Below, in pieces: positions 1 through 8,600 of a stretch of 64,000 bases of DNA; within the stretch, counting starts at the first letter, position 1, and the number at the start of each line of letters is the position of its first letter. Origin of the DNA: Streptomyces sp. NBC_00341 (lineage in GTDB: Bacteria > Actinomycetota > Actinomycetes > Streptomycetales > Streptomycetaceae); assembly GCF_041435055.1 (NCBI RefSeq), contig NZ_CP108002.1, positions 3,410,001 to 3,474,000 on the forward strand. The letters are read 5' to 3'. Below the pieces are notes generated by a model. That model searched no databases. It was not told the origin of the DNA and saw only the letters and a list, made by a program, of their open reading frames with translations. The position numbers were made by a program, and so were the translations under genes.

Positions 1-128
1 CAGCCGAGGAACAGGTTCAGCACGAACACGGAGCCGCTGTTCGACACCCCTCGCGTGAAAGCGACGACAGTCGGCACGAAATAGGCCAGCACGATGACAA
101 CTATCAGCACTAACCCACTGATTGACAT
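1..128 (-). CDS. Superinfection immunity-like small membrane protein (3' end outside window)
   Basis: Only the first 42 codons are inside the window. They encode a hydrophobic segment (residues 5-18), then a short polar turn with FTRG, then a second hydrophobic stretch with FVLNLFLGW. This is the order seen in the small two-helix superinfection-immunity (Imm_superinfect) family, known as phage-type immunity proteins; the role in Streptomyces is unclear. The start is ATG at 128, or GTG at 137, which sits 4 bases after a G-run. Codon 6 is TTA (bases 111-113), which needs the bldA tRNA encoded in this same window. ATA, TCA, AGT, ACT, GCT and CGA codons are also frequent, unlike neighbouring genes, which suggests horizontal acquisition. 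Family assignment is by motif only. Confidence 0.6.
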   Translation of the reverse strand, partial: MSISGLVLIVVIVLAYFVPTVVAFTRGVSNSGSVFVLNLFLG

Positions 129-249
129 AACGCTCACGTGACCCCCCAGTACGTCCGTATGAGGAGGTCCATTCTCCACAGCCCCGACCTGATGTCCACA
201 GTGCGTCAGTCATGATCATCGGAGGGTGACCGGGCGGGCCGTGGAGCCG

Positions 250-885
250 TCACCGGCCCCCCGACTCGTCGAGCCCCCGGATTCCGGCGCAGAGCAGTCG
301 CACGCTGCGGACGAACTTCTCGTCCTGGTCCCCGCCGGCCGCCGCCGCCACGGTCAGCGGGAAGCGCCGGTGGAGTTCGGCGACATCCTCGGGGCCGACC
401 TCGACGGCGGGCGGCTCGCCCTGCTCCTGGAGGACGTACCCGGTGAGGTGACTGAGCACCGCGTCACCGGCGATGCCCAGGTCCTCGTCCCGGATACCGG
501 CGTCCTTCAGGGTCCGCAGCAGCCGCTCCATGAGGGAGAGCGCTCCGGTGCTGAGCACCTTGGGGCTGTCCGCGAACATGACCGCGCCACCGGGGTGCCT
601 CAGCAGGCTCTGCCGGAGCGAGACGGCCTGGGCCTCGACCCGCTCCGGCCAGCCGGCCCCTTCGGGCAGTGCGGCCAGGGCGGCGGTGCCCGCGTCGTAC
701 GCCTGCTGAGCCAGCCGGTCGGCCATCAGCTGGAGCAGGGCGCTCTTGTTGGGCACGTGGTAGTACATGCTGCCGGCGTGCACGTCGAGCCGCTTCGCCA
801 CCTGCCGCATGGACAGCCCGTGGTAGCCGGCTTCGGCGAACACCGCCATGCCCGCGTCGATGATCCGGTCCGCGCTCAGCTTCAT
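250..885 (-). CDS. TetR-family transcriptional regulator with TetR_C-type ligand domain
   Basis: About 211 residues from ATG at 885; an in-frame GTG at 894 is an alternative. The N-terminal 50 residues form a TetR helix-turn-helix (RIIDAGMAVF, LSMRQVAKRLDVHAGSMYYH, then NKSALL). The rest is the helical ligand-binding and dimerisation part, with spacing typical of TetR_C proteins. No clear Shine-Dalgarno precedes either start, so the mRNA may be leaderless. The gene is divergent from a rhomboid-like membrane protein. Two near-identical 15-bp inverted repeats lie between them, at 907-921 and 962-976, which makes autoregulation and control of the rhomboid gene likely. Ligand unknown. Confidence 0.9.
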   Translation of the reverse strand: MKLSADRIIDAGMAVFAEAGYHGLSMRQVAKRLDVHAGSMYYHVPNKSALLQLMADRLAQQAYDAGTAALAALPEGAGWPERVEAQAVSLRQSLLRHPGGAVMFADSPKVLSTGALSLMERLLRTLKDAGIRDEDLGIAGDAVLSHLTGYVLQEQGEPPAVEVGPEDVAELHRRFPLTVAAAAGGDQDEKFVRSVRLLCAGIRGLDESGGR

Positions 886-906
886 GGGACCCACTGTAAC
901 CGACTT

Positions 907-921
907 TCGAACATTGTTTGA
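907..921. promoter_or_regulatory. TetR operator site 1 (TCGAAC-ATT-GTTTGA)
   Basis: Inverted repeat with 6-bp arms, one mismatch and a 3-bp spacer. It matches the perfect repeat at 962-976 in arm sequence and spacing. It starts 22 bp upstream of the TetR ATG, where a repressor would cover that promoter. Inferred operator. Confidence 0.65.
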
Positions 922-961
922 AAAGTGCCGGAGACACGTCTACTGTCATCACCGACGGGAA

Positions 962-976
962 TCAAACAGCGTTTGA
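962..976. promoter_or_regulatory. TetR operator site 2 (TCAAAC-AGC-GTTTGA)
   Basis: Perfect 6-bp inverted repeat with 3-bp spacer, centred 55 bp from site 1 and lying 16 bp before the rhomboid ATG. Two sites sharing one arm sequence in a divergent TetR promoter are a strong sign of a real operator pair. Confidence 0.65.
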
Positions 977-991
977 AGGGGGGTGGTGACG

Positions 992-1723
992 ATGGGCGGA
1001 CTGCTGTTCAACGTGACCACGGCGGCACTGATGATGTTGATGCTCAACGGCGGACTGACCCTGCTGGGCCAGGGCACCCTGCGGGGACGCCGCATCCCGT
1101 GGGCGGCGGTGGGGCTCACCTCGGTCGCCGTCGCCGGGGTGATCACCCAGCTCTGCTGGTCCGGCGCGATGGACGCACTCGACAGCGACCCGGCCAGGTC
1201 CGGCTGGTGGCGGGTCGTCACCTCGACGTTCATGCAGAACGGCGGCCTGCTCGGCGGGGCGTGGAACATCGCCACCCTCGCCGTCATCGCCGCCCTGGCC
1301 GACTGGTTCTGGGGCACGCCCCTCACGCTGGGCCTGTTCCTCGCCGGCATCCTGCTGCCCGGGTACGTCGACACCCTGTTCGGCGAGAGCGGCCACAGCA
1401 CCGACCCCCGCAACTTCGCCGGCAGCTCCGGCGCCACGTACTTCCTCGCCGCGACCCTGTCCGCGGCGCTGCTCCTGCGCGTCCTGCACACCGGCCGCAG
1501 CACCGGCCGCAGCGCCGAACGCGGCCCCGGCCGGGAGCGCCTGAAGGAAGCTCTGCTGGCGGCCGGCGTACCGGTGCTCGGCCTGGCGGTCTGGTTCGCC
1601 CAGTCCAACGGCCACGGCCTGGTGGCCGTCTACGGCTTCGCCCTGGGCGCCGCGGTCCGCGCCGTCACCCGCCGCGCGTGGGACCGTCCGGCACCGGCCG
1701 CCCGCGCCGCGACGGTCGAGTAG
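992..1723 (+). CDS. Rhomboid-like intramembrane serine protease
   Basis: About 243 residues and five to six predicted membrane helices. The segment GWWRVVTSTFMQ (about 71-82) corresponds to the rhomboid WR motif in the L1 region. AGSSGATY (about 143-150) matches the catalytic GxSG, with Ser146 as nucleophile, and NGHGLVAVYGFALG (about 206-219) supplies the partner His208 in the last helix. Both catalytic residues are therefore present. ATG at 992 has an AAGGGGGG ribosome site 8 bases upstream; in-frame GTGs at 983 and 986 are closer than ideal. The gene is divergent from the TetR gene and probably repressed by it. Its stop lies two bases from the convergent phosphatase stop. Substrate unknown. 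Confidence 0.75.
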   Translation: MGGLLFNVTTAALMMLMLNGGLTLLGQGTLRGRRIPWAAVGLTSVAVAGVITQLCWSGAMDALDSDPARSGWWRVVTSTFMQNGGLLGGAWNIATLAVIAALADWFWGTPLTLGLFLAGILLPGYVDTLFGESGHSTDPRNFAGSSGATYFLAATLSAALLLRVLHTGRSTGRSAERGPGRERLKEALLAAGVPVLGLAVWFAQSNGHGLVAVYGFALGAAVRAVTRRAWDRPAPAARAATVE

Positions 1724-1725
1724 CC

Positions 1726-2871
1726 CTACTCCGCCCGGTGCGGCGCACGGCGTACCGCGAGGACCGCCAGATCGTCCTGCTGCACCCCCGCGGTGAAGTC
1801 CCGCACGTCGTCGACGAGCGAACCGATCAGCCGGCCGGCGGTGATGTCGACGTGGCCGCCGAGACGCTCCTCCAGCGGATAGAAGGCACCGTCGCGCGAA
1901 CGCGCCTCGGTCAGGCCGTCGGTGCACAGCAGCAGCGTGGCCCCGGCGGGGAAGGCGAACCACGCCACCGTGCGCGGTTCGCCGACCAGGCTCGCCAGGC
2001 CCAGGGGTACGTGTTCGTCCCCCGCGCCGACGACGGTGACGACGCCCTCGTGCAGCAGGTAGGGCGGGATGTGGCCGCACCCGACGACCTGGGTGTCGGC
2101 GCCCTCGTCCACCCCCAGGACGAGCGCGGTGACGAACCGTTCGGGCTCGCCGCGCTGTCCGGCGTAGTCGTTGTGCCGGACCACCGCCGCCTCCAGCGCG
2201 TCGACCAGCGCGGTCACCGTCGGCTCCCGGTGGGCGGCCTCCCGGAACGCCCCCACCACGTCGATGGCCATCCCGATGGCGGCCAGCCCCTTCCCCTGGA
2301 CATCACCGATCAGGACCCGGGTACCCCAGGGAGTGGCCGCCACGTCGTAGATGTCGCCGCCGACGAGCTTGTCCTCCTGCAGCGGCTCGTACACACCGTC
2401 CACCAGCACGTCGTCGGTGAGCAGCGGCAACGGCCGCAGGATCTGGCGCTGCATCGCGGCCGCGGTCGACCGCAGCCGCACCAGTGCGCCCTCACGCGTG
2501 AGGCGCATCCGGGCGCCGAAGACGGCGAGCGCGCCGAAGCCGACGGCGAACAGCGCCAGGATCACCCGGTCGAGGATCCGTTCCCCGGGCTGGAAGACCA
2601 CCGGCTCGACGACGACGAGGCTCACCCAGCCGGAGACCAGCGCCGTCTGACCCGGGCTGCACAGGGCAGCGGCGAACGCCGGCAGGAACACCAGCAGCCC
2701 GAGGAGGAGAATCGCGGTCCCGGTCAGCAGACCGAGGACGACCACCACGGCCGTCGCCGCCAGGGTCGCCAGGACGACGTGGCGGGTGGCGGGCGTGCGG
2801 ATGGCGGTGACGCCGTCGTGGTCCGCCGAACCCGGTGCCGAGGACATCGCGGCGCGCAGCGGACGGAACAT
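1726..2871 (-). CDS. Membrane-anchored PP2C/SpoIIE-type serine phosphatase
   Basis: 381 residues from ATG at 2871, chosen because GGAGG lies 8 bases upstream. Three to four hydrophobic helices occupy about residues 30-120, followed by a cytoplasmic SpoIIE/PP2C domain. Metal-binding motifs are visible: GGDIYDV, IGDVQGKG, CTDGLTEARS and the terminal QQDDLAVL. Proteins of this build are abundant in Streptomyces and dephosphorylate anti-anti-sigma factors or similar targets. No sensor (PAS/GAF) or anti-sigma kinase domain is fused to it, and no sigma-regulator pair is adjacent, so its partner cannot be read from context. Confidence 0.88.
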   Translation of the reverse strand: MFRPLRAAMSSAPGSADHDGVTAIRTPATRHVVLATLAATAVVVVLGLLTGTAILLLGLLVFLPAFAAALCSPGQTALVSGWVSLVVVEPVVFQPGERILDRVILALFAVGFGALAVFGARMRLTREGALVRLRSTAAAMQRQILRPLPLLTDDVLVDGVYEPLQEDKLVGGDIYDVAATPWGTRVLIGDVQGKGLAAIGMAIDVVGAFREAAHREPTVTALVDALEAAVVRHNDYAGQRGEPERFVTALVLGVDEGADTQVVGCGHIPPYLLHEGVVTVVGAGDEHVPLGLASLVGEPRTVAWFAFPAGATLLLCTDGLTEARSRDGAFYPLEERLGGHVDITAGRLIGSLVDDVRDFTAGVQQDDLAVLAVRRAPHRAE

Positions 2872-3124
2872 GCGGGCATCCTCCAGCGGCGATGTGATCG
2901 CGCACGCGCGTGCCGCTCGTGGCAACGGACCGGAAGGCCATGATCATCCATGGTCGTCCCGGAACCGCCGGGAGGCTGGCCGCCGTCCCGCTGAAGTGGG
3001 TCCGTAAGAGTGGTGCCCCGTACCGGTGGCGCGGAGTGTGGTCGGCGACGGCCGTACGCTCGCCCCGACGCCGGAATCCTCGAACGGATCGTCGCCGGCC
3101 GGCTCCCCAGGGATGAGATCGCGG

Positions 3125-3210
3125 TGGTGCCCGGAACCGGACTTGAACCGGTACGCCCCCGAGGGGCAGCGAGGTTTAAGCTCGCCGTGTCTGCATTCCA
3201 CCATCCGGGC
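3125..3210 (-). tRNA. bldA: tRNA-Leu(UAA), the UUA-reading developmental tRNA bldA
   Basis: The minus strand folds as a class II tRNA. The acceptor is GCCCGGA/TCCGGGC, the anticodon stem GCGAG/CTCGC encloses the loop CTTAAAC (anticodon TAA), there is a long variable arm with GCCCC/GGGGC, and the T arm is ACCGG-TTCAAGT-CCGGT. The discriminator A at 3128 is followed by an encoded CCA (3127-3125). bldA is established as the only efficient UUA reader in Streptomyces. Loss spares growth but blocks aerial hyphae and antibiotic production because TTA codons sit in regulatory genes such as adpA. An upstream AT-rich tract at 3283-3300 may belong to its promoter. Confidence 0.96.
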
Positions 3211-3809
3211 TTGGCGCGGCTCTGCGTTGGCACATGACCCTATCCGGGGGGCTCCCCCGATCAGCCGAACAGTGGCTCGATGTTGTCTTATTTTATTGAC
3301 CGCTTGAGGGTGCGTCAGCACACCCGAGAGGCATAGTCACACGCCTGGACGGGTTGTGAGCGCGGCGACCGGCAATCCGAATTGACGTGAATTCGCCGCA
3401 CCCACACAGCCGATTCGCCAGGGGCGCGCCACGGATCGCCAGGGGCGCGCCACCCCGGCCGGCCGGCGGGGTCGTTCGGGCGGCCCGGGACCGGGTGCCC
3501 GCCTTGGGACTCCGGGTCCGCCGGGGCCGCCTCCGTGATCGTGAACACCGTGCCGCACCCCCTCCGTCGGCGCACCCGTCTCGGGGGCGGTGTCATACCG
3601 CAGGAGGACGCGGACGCTCTTCGGTGCGACTCAAGGCGGCCCCGGGAACGGGCACCGGGAGTGACGATCCGCGGCGGAACGGCGGAGACGATGGAGCTGT
3701 GCCTCCGAGGAGGGCGCCGCGTCACTCGGTGCCTGCCTCACAGCCCCGGACCGACGTCCCCCGGACCGAGCGTCCCCCGTCCCGTACGCACCCCACCCTG
3801 GAGCCTCCC
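3211..3809. other. Intergenic region upstream of bldA and of the first ABC exporter
   Basis: No convincing gene. A CGGGGG-GCT-CCCCCG hairpin at 3245-3259 lies in the bldA leader. An AT-rich tract at 3283-3300 is the best bldA promoter candidate. Two copies of TCGCCAGGGGCGCGCCAC at 3415-3432 and 3436-3453 form a 21-bp-period direct repeat. The remainder, up to the ABC ribosome site at 3800-3803, shows nothing recognisable. Open frames here have no family resemblance or codon bias of their own. Confidence 0.5.
3415..3453. repeat. Short direct repeat, 18-bp unit, 21-bp period
   Basis: Two identical 18-bp copies (3415-3432 and 3436-3453), each containing GGCGCGCC. The 21-bp period is two helical turns, compatible with paired protein sites upstream of the ABC operon, but no function is known. 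Confidence 0.5.
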
Positions 3810-4580
3810 GTGACCACCATGACCACCGCTCACCGCGCCACCGCGGTGGCTGCCCGCGCCACGGAACTGTCGAAGGTCTACGGAGAGGGCGAGACCAAGG
3901 TGACCGCGCTGGACCGGGTCACCGTGGACTTCCCGCAGGGCGAGTTCACCGCGATCATGGGCCCGTCGGGTTCCGGCAAGTCGACGCTGATGCACTGCGT
4001 GGCCGGCCTCGACAGCTTCAGCAGCGGATCGGTCCGGATCGGGGAGACGGAGCTGGGGTCCCTCAAGGACAAGCAGCTCACCCAGTTGCGACGGGACAAG
4101 ATCGGGTTCATCTTCCAGGCGTTCAACCTGCTGCCGACGCTGACGGCGCTGGAGAACATCACGCTGCCGATGGACATCGCCGGCCGCAAGCCCGACCAGG
4201 ACTGGCTCCACAAGGTCATCGAGATGGTGGGGCTCTCCGACCGCCTCAAGCACCGGCCCACCGAGCTCTCCGGCGGCCAGCAGCAGCGCGTCGCGGTGGC
4301 CCGCGCCCTGGCCTCGCAGCCGGAGATCATCTTCGGTGACGAGCCGACCGGCAACCTGGACTCGCGCTCCGGCGCCGAGGTCCTCGGCTTCCTCCGCAAC
4401 TCGGTGCGCGAGCTGGGCCAGACCGTGGTCATGGTGACCCACGACCCGGCCGCCGCCTCCTACGCGGACCGGGTCATCTTCCTCGCGGACGGGGCGATCG
4501 TCGACCAGATGATGCACCCCACCGCGGACGGGGTGCTGGACCGGATGAAGGCGTTCGACGCCAAGGGGCGCACCAGCTGA
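3810..4580 (+). CDS. ABC transporter ATP-binding protein, MacB/LolD type
   Basis: 256 residues from GTG at 3810, which has GGAG at 3800-3803. Nucleotide-binding motifs are complete: Walker A GPSGSGKST, Q-loop FIFQAFNLLPT, signature LSGGQQQRV, Walker B IIFGDEPTGNLDS and H-loop MVTHDP. The FQAFNLLPTLTALENI pattern is typical of ATPases that drive FtsX/MacB mechanotransmission permeases rather than classical importers. The permease follows 116 bp downstream. A strongly similar paralogue lies at 44845-45633 next to a second permease. A farther upstream start was rejected because the extension has no family resemblance. Confidence 0.93.
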   Translation: MTTMTTAHRATAVAARATELSKVYGEGETKVTALDRVTVDFPQGEFTAIMGPSGSGKSTLMHCVAGLDSFSSGSVRIGETELGSLKDKQLTQLRRDKIGFIFQAFNLLPTLTALENITLPMDIAGRKPDQDWLHKVIEMVGLSDRLKHRPTELSGGQQQRVAVARALASQPEIIFGDEPTGNLDSRSGAEVLGFLRNSVRELGQTVVMVTHDPAAASYADRVIFLADGAIVDQMMHPTADGVLDRMKAFDAKGRTS

Positions 4581-4696
4581 GCTGAGCCCCCGGGCCGCAG
4601 CCCCGGCCCCGACGTCGCACCGCCTCGCACCACCCGGTGCCGTGCGGCGCCCGAACCGTGCCCCTTTCCGGAACCCCTCCCCTCCAGGACACAGCC

Positions 4697-7225
4697 ATGT
4701 TCCGTACCGCCCTGCGCAATGTGCTCTCGCACAAGGCCAGGCTGCTGATGACCGTCCTCGCCGTGATGCTCGGCGTGGCCTTCGTCTCCGGCACCCTGGT
4801 CTTCACCGACACCCTCGGAAACGCCTTCCGCAACCAGTCGGCCAAGAACTACGACGACGTCGCCGTCGCGGTCACCACCTACGCCAACCAGCGTGACGAG
4901 AAGGCCCCCTCCATCGACGCCGCCGCCCTGAAGAAGATCCAGGCCCTGGACGGTGTGAAGAGCGCGACCGGCCGGGTCGACGGCTTCGCGGGGGTCGCCG
5001 ACCCCGACGGCAAGCTGATCGGCAACGGCTGGACCAACTCCGGTGGCAACTTCGCCCCGGGCAAGGACGGCAAGGACGCCCAGTACACCTTCACCGACGG
5101 CTCCGGCCCGGTCGCGGCGGGCAGCATCGCCCTGGACAAGGACACCGCGAAGAAGGGCGAGTACAAGGTCGGCGACAAGGTACGGGTCGCCACGAACGGG
5201 CCGGTGAAGGAGTACACCCTCTCCGGTGTCTTCACCACCGAGGACGGCGCGGTCAATGCCGGCGGCAGCCTGGTCCTCTTCGACACCGCCGTCGCCCAGA
5301 AGCTCTTCCTGCGGCCGGGCGAGTTCCGGGACGTCTCCGTCACCGCCGCACCCGGCACCTCCGACCAGCAGGTGCTGGCCGCGGTGAAGCCGCTGCTGCC
5401 CAAGGACGCCGAGGCCAAGACCGGCAAGGTGGTCGCGAACGAGGAGGCCGAGCAGACCGAGCGCAGCCTGAGCAGCCTCAACAGGCTGCTGCTCGGCTTC
5501 GCGGGCATCGCCCTCTTCGTCGGCATCTTCCTGATCGCCAACACCTTCACCATGCTGGTCGCCCAGCGCACCAAGGAGCTGGCGCTGCTGCGTGCTGTCG
5601 GCGCCTCGCGCCGCCAGGTCAAGCGCTCGGTGCTGCTCGAAGCGGCCGTGGTCGGTGTGATCGCGTCCGTCATCGGCTTCGCACTGGGCATCGGTCTCGC
5701 CACCGGGCTGCGCTCCGCGATGAGCCTGATCGGCGGCAAGATCCCGGCCGGTCCGCTGGTGGTCGCCCCGAGCACGGTCGTCGCCACCTTCGCCGTCGGC
5801 GTCCTGATCACCGTGCTGGCCGCCTGGCTGCCCGCCCGACGGGCCGCGAAGATCCCGCCGGTCGCGGCGATGAACAGCCAGTACGCGGTGGCCACCGTGA
5901 AGTCCCTGGTGCTGCGCAACTCGATCGGCGCGGTCATCACCCTGCTCGGCGCGGCCGCGGTCGTGGCCGGTTCGACGCAGTCCGGTACGAACGCCCAGCT
6001 CGCCATCGCGGCCGGCGCCTTCCTGGCGCTGATCGGCGTCATCATCCTCATTCCCCTGCTGTCCCGACCGGTGATCGCCCTGGTCCGCCCGCTGCTGCGG
6101 CGGCTGTTCGGGGTCTCCGGCAAGCTCGCCACGCAGAACGCGGTCCGCAACCCGCGGCGCACCGGCGCCACCGCCTCCGCTCTGGCGATCGGTCTCACCC
6201 TCGTCACCGGCATCTCGGTGCTCGGCGTCACCCTCGGCCAGGCGGTCGACCGGATGACGACGGACAACATCAAGGCCGACTACATGATCTCCATGGCGAG
6301 CGGGGACTCCCTCGACGAGTCGGCGCTCACCGCTCTGGAGAAGGCCGACGGCGTCACCGCGGTCTCGCCCCAGCAGTCCATCTGGCTGACGATCGGCGAC
6401 GACGGGCTCTCGGCGTCCGGCGTGACCCCCGGCGATGTGCAGAAGGTCCTCAACGTCGACACCGTCTCCGGCTCGGTGGACTCGCTCGGCAGGGGCGAGA
6501 TCGCCGTCTCGGACAAGACCGCGAAGTCGCACGGCTGGAAGACCGGGGACAGCGTCACGGTGACGTACGACGACGACAAGAAGGAGACCCTGAAGGTCGG
6601 CGCCCTCTACAAGGACAACGAGTTCCTGTCGCCGGTCCTGATGCCCCGCGAGAAGGTGGCCCCGCACGAGGGCAGTGCGGACATCCGCGAGATCTACGTG
6701 AAGACGGACGGCGGCGCGAGCGCGGCCAACGAGAAGTCGGTGGTGAACGCGCTGGGTGACAACCCCGCCATGAGCATCATGGACCGCCAGGACATCCGGG
6801 ACATGTTCGGCGGCTCCATCAACCTCATGATGAACATCATGTACGGGCTGCTGGCGATGGCCCTGATCATCGCGGTGCTCGGGGTCGTCAACACCCTGGC
6901 CATGTCGGTCTTCGAGCGTCAGCAGGAGATCGGCATGCTGCGGGCGATCGGCCTGGACCGGCGCAAGGTCAAGCGCATGATCCGGCTGGAGGCGGTCGTC
7001 ATCTCGCTGTTCGGCGCGGTGGTCGGCATCGGACTCGGCATGTTCCTCGGCTGGGCGATCGGTCAGTCCGCGTCGTCGAGCATCCCGCAGTACGAACTGG
7101 TCGTGCCGTGGGGCCGGATCGCGCTCTTCCTGCTGCTGGCCGGACTGGTGGGGGTGCTGGCCGCGATGTGGCCGGCCCGCAACGCCGCGAAGCTCAACAT
7201 GCTGACGGCCATCAAGACCGAGTAG
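4697..7225 (+). CDS. FtsX-like ABC transporter permease (duplicated MacB core)
   Basis: 842 residues from ATG at 4697, with AGGA 7 bases upstream. It opens with MFRTALRNVLSHKARLLMTV, a cytoplasmic anchor plus first helix. It then has a large periplasm-side MacB_PCD-like domain, an FtsX domain of three helices (about 285-405), a further pair of helices, a second extracellular domain, and a second FtsX domain at the C-terminus ending in WPARNAAKLNMLTAIKTE. This two-FtsX layout is typical of actinobacterial lipoprotein/peptide-handling ABC systems. It works with the ATPase encoded just upstream. Cargo is unknown. A 24-bp terminator follows immediately. Confidence 0.92.
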   Translation: MFRTALRNVLSHKARLLMTVLAVMLGVAFVSGTLVFTDTLGNAFRNQSAKNYDDVAVAVTTYANQRDEKAPSIDAAALKKIQALDGVKSATGRVDGFAGVADPDGKLIGNGWTNSGGNFAPGKDGKDAQYTFTDGSGPVAAGSIALDKDTAKKGEYKVGDKVRVATNGPVKEYTLSGVFTTEDGAVNAGGSLVLFDTAVAQKLFLRPGEFRDVSVTAAPGTSDQQVLAAVKPLLPKDAEAKTGKVVANEEAEQTERSLSSLNRLLLGFAGIALFVGIFLIANTFTMLVAQRTKELALLRAVGASRRQVKRSVLLEAAVVGVIASVIGFALGIGLATGLRSAMSLIGGKIPAGPLVVAPSTVVATFAVGVLITVLAAWLPARRAAKIPPVAAMNSQYAVATVKSLVLRNSIGAVITLLGAAAVVAGSTQSGTNAQLAIAAGAFLALIGVIILIPLLSRPVIALVRPLLRRLFGVSGKLATQNAVRNPRRTGATASALAIGLTLVTGISVLGVTLGQAVDRMTTDNIKADYMISMASGDSLDESALTALEKADGVTAVSPQQSIWLTIGDDGLSASGVTPGDVQKVLNVDTVSGSVDSLGRGEIAVSDKTAKSHGWKTGDSVTVTYDDDKKETLKVGALYKDNEFLSPVLMPREKVAPHEGSADIREIYVKTDGGASAANEKSVVNALGDNPAMSIMDRQDIRDMFGGSINLMMNIMYGLLAMALIIAVLGVVNTLAMSVFERQQEIGMLRAIGLDRRKVKRMIRLEAVVISLFGAVVGIGLGMFLGWAIGQSASSSIPQYELVVPWGRIALFLLLAGLVGVLAAMWPARNAAKLNMLTAIKTE

Positions 7226-7238
7226 CGCCGGACGGCGC

Positions 7239-7288
7239 ACGCGTGAGGGCCGGTATCCGCAACTGCGGATACCGGCCCTCACGCGTGT
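7239..7288. terminator. Bidirectional intrinsic terminator, 24-bp perfect stem
   Basis: Arms 7239-7262 and 7265-7288 are perfect reverse complements with a 2-base spacer (the actual loop must open a little). It lies between convergent genes, the ABC permease and the Cfa-family gene. No T-tract follows, as usual in Streptomyces. Confidence 0.85.
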
Positions 7289-7295
7289 GCACGGC

Positions 7296-8600
7296 TCAGC
7301 CGGTCGCGGACGCCTTCCAGTCGCGGGCGCGCAGCGGCATCCGGGCGGCTCCGCCCTCCGCCGGCCGCACGGCCAGGATCTGGTTGACGCCGATCTTGTT
7401 GTGCTCGAAGGAGAGCGCGGAGGCGGCCATGTACAGGCGCCAGACCCTGGCCCGGCCGGGCGAGGTCATCTTCACCGCGCGCGGCCACTCCTTCTCCAGG
7501 TTGGCGACCCAGCGGCGCAGGGTCAGCGCGTAGTGCTCGCGGAGCGACTCGACGTCGCGGGCCTCGAAGCCGGCTTCCTCGAGGGTCGCGACGGTCCGGC
7601 CCAGCGGGGCCAGCTCACCGTCCGGGAAGACATAGGCGTCGATGAACTCGTCCACGTGGTAGGCGGACTCGTCCTTCTCCGGGCGGCGGGCGATCTGGTG
7701 GTTGAGGAGGCGCCCGCCGGGCTTGAGGAGTGCGTAGACGTCGTCGGCGTACTCGCGGTAGCGGACCGAGCCGACGTGTTCCGCCATTCCGATGGAGGAG
7801 ATGGCGTCGTACGGGCCGTCCCTGACGTCCCGGTAGTCCTGGACCCGGATCTCGATCCGGTCGGTCAGCCCCTCCTCCGCGATGCGCTTGCGGGCGAAGG
7901 CGGCCTGTTCGGTGGAGAGGGTCACGCCGGTGACCCGGGCGCCGTACTCGCGGGCCGCGTGGATCGCCATGGAGCCCCAGCCGCAGCCGACGTCCAGGAG
8001 GCGGTCCCCCTCCTTCAGGGCGAGCTTGCGGCAGACCAGGTCGAGCTTGTCGCGCTGGGCGTCCTCAAGGGTGCCGCCGTCCTCCCAGTAGGCGCAGGAG
8101 TAGACCATGGACGGGCCGAGGACCAGTTCGTAGAAGTCATTGCCCACGTCGTAGTGGTGGCTGATGGCCTCCTTGTCGCGGCGCTTGGTGTGCAGGGCAC
8201 CGGTGCGGCGGCGTACCTCCTCCGGCGGCGGCGGGGGCGGCGGCCACGGACCGGCGAGTTGCAGCAGCCCCTTGGCGGCCGCCCGCACCTTCGGGTCGCG
8301 GACCGGGTGGACGCTGTCCTTCGCCTCCGCTCCGCGTTCCCAGATCAGCCCGGCCACCAGGTCCAGGGCCTCGTACAGATCGCCTTCGATATCGAGTTCC
8401 CCGGCCACCCAGGCGCGGGCGAGGCCCAGTTCGCCCGGTTTCCACAGCAGCCGGCGCAGGGCGCGACGGCTCCTGAAGACGAGGGCGGGGGCCTCGGGCG
8501 GTCCGGATTCGCTGCCGTCCCAGGCCCGGATCCGGACCGGTAGGGGTTCTCCCAGCAACTCCTGGGCGAGAGCGGTCAGCCGCAACGCGGCGTCTGCCAT
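7296..8600 (-). CDS. Cyclopropane-fatty-acyl-phospholipid synthase family methyltransferase
   Basis: 434 residues from ATG at 8600; GGAGG lies 8 bases upstream. The N-terminal third matches the Cfa lipid-binding part (RIRAWDGSESG, FRSRRALRRLLWKPGELGLARAWVAGE). The C-terminal part is a class I SAM methyltransferase with LLDVGCGWGSMAIHAA and GMAEHVG, preceded by the family signature YSCAYW. Members transfer a methylene from S-adenosylmethionine to unsaturated acyl chains in the membrane; some actinobacterial relatives make methyl-branched lipids such as tuberculostearate precursors, so the exact product is open. Monocistronic, bounded by hairpins on both sides. Confidence 0.88.
   Translation of the reverse strand: MADAALRLTALAQELLGEPLPVRIRAWDGSESGPPEAPALVFRSRRALRRLLWKPGELGLARAWVAGELDIEGDLYEALDLVAGLIWERGAEAKDSVHPVRDPKVRAAAKGLLQLAGPWPPPPPPPEEVRRRTGALHTKRRDKEAISHHYDVGNDFYELVLGPSMVYSCAYWEDGGTLEDAQRDKLDLVCRKLALKEGDRLLDVGCGWGSMAIHAAREYGARVTGVTLSTEQAAFARKRIAEEGLTDRIEIRVQDYRDVRDGPYDAISSIGMAEHVGSVRYREYADDVYALLKPGGRLLNHQIARRPEKDESAYHVDEFIDAYVFPDGELAPLGRTVATLEEAGFEARDVESLREHYALTLRRWVANLEKEWPRAVKMTSPGRARVWRLYMAASALSFEHNKIGVNQILAVRPAEGGAARMPLRARDWKASATG

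Noticed and set aside
3125..3300. tRNA-associated phage or island integration at bldA or at tRNA-Gln
   Set aside because: No integrase gene or duplicated tRNA 3' end was seen near either tRNA.
3387..3809. N-terminal extension of the first ABC ATPase
   Set aside because: GTG at 3810 has a well-placed ribosome site, and the upstream frame has no similarity to ATPases.
4460..7282. A 940-residue open frame antisense to the first FtsX permease
   Set aside because: Shadow frame; no start signal or recognisable domain.
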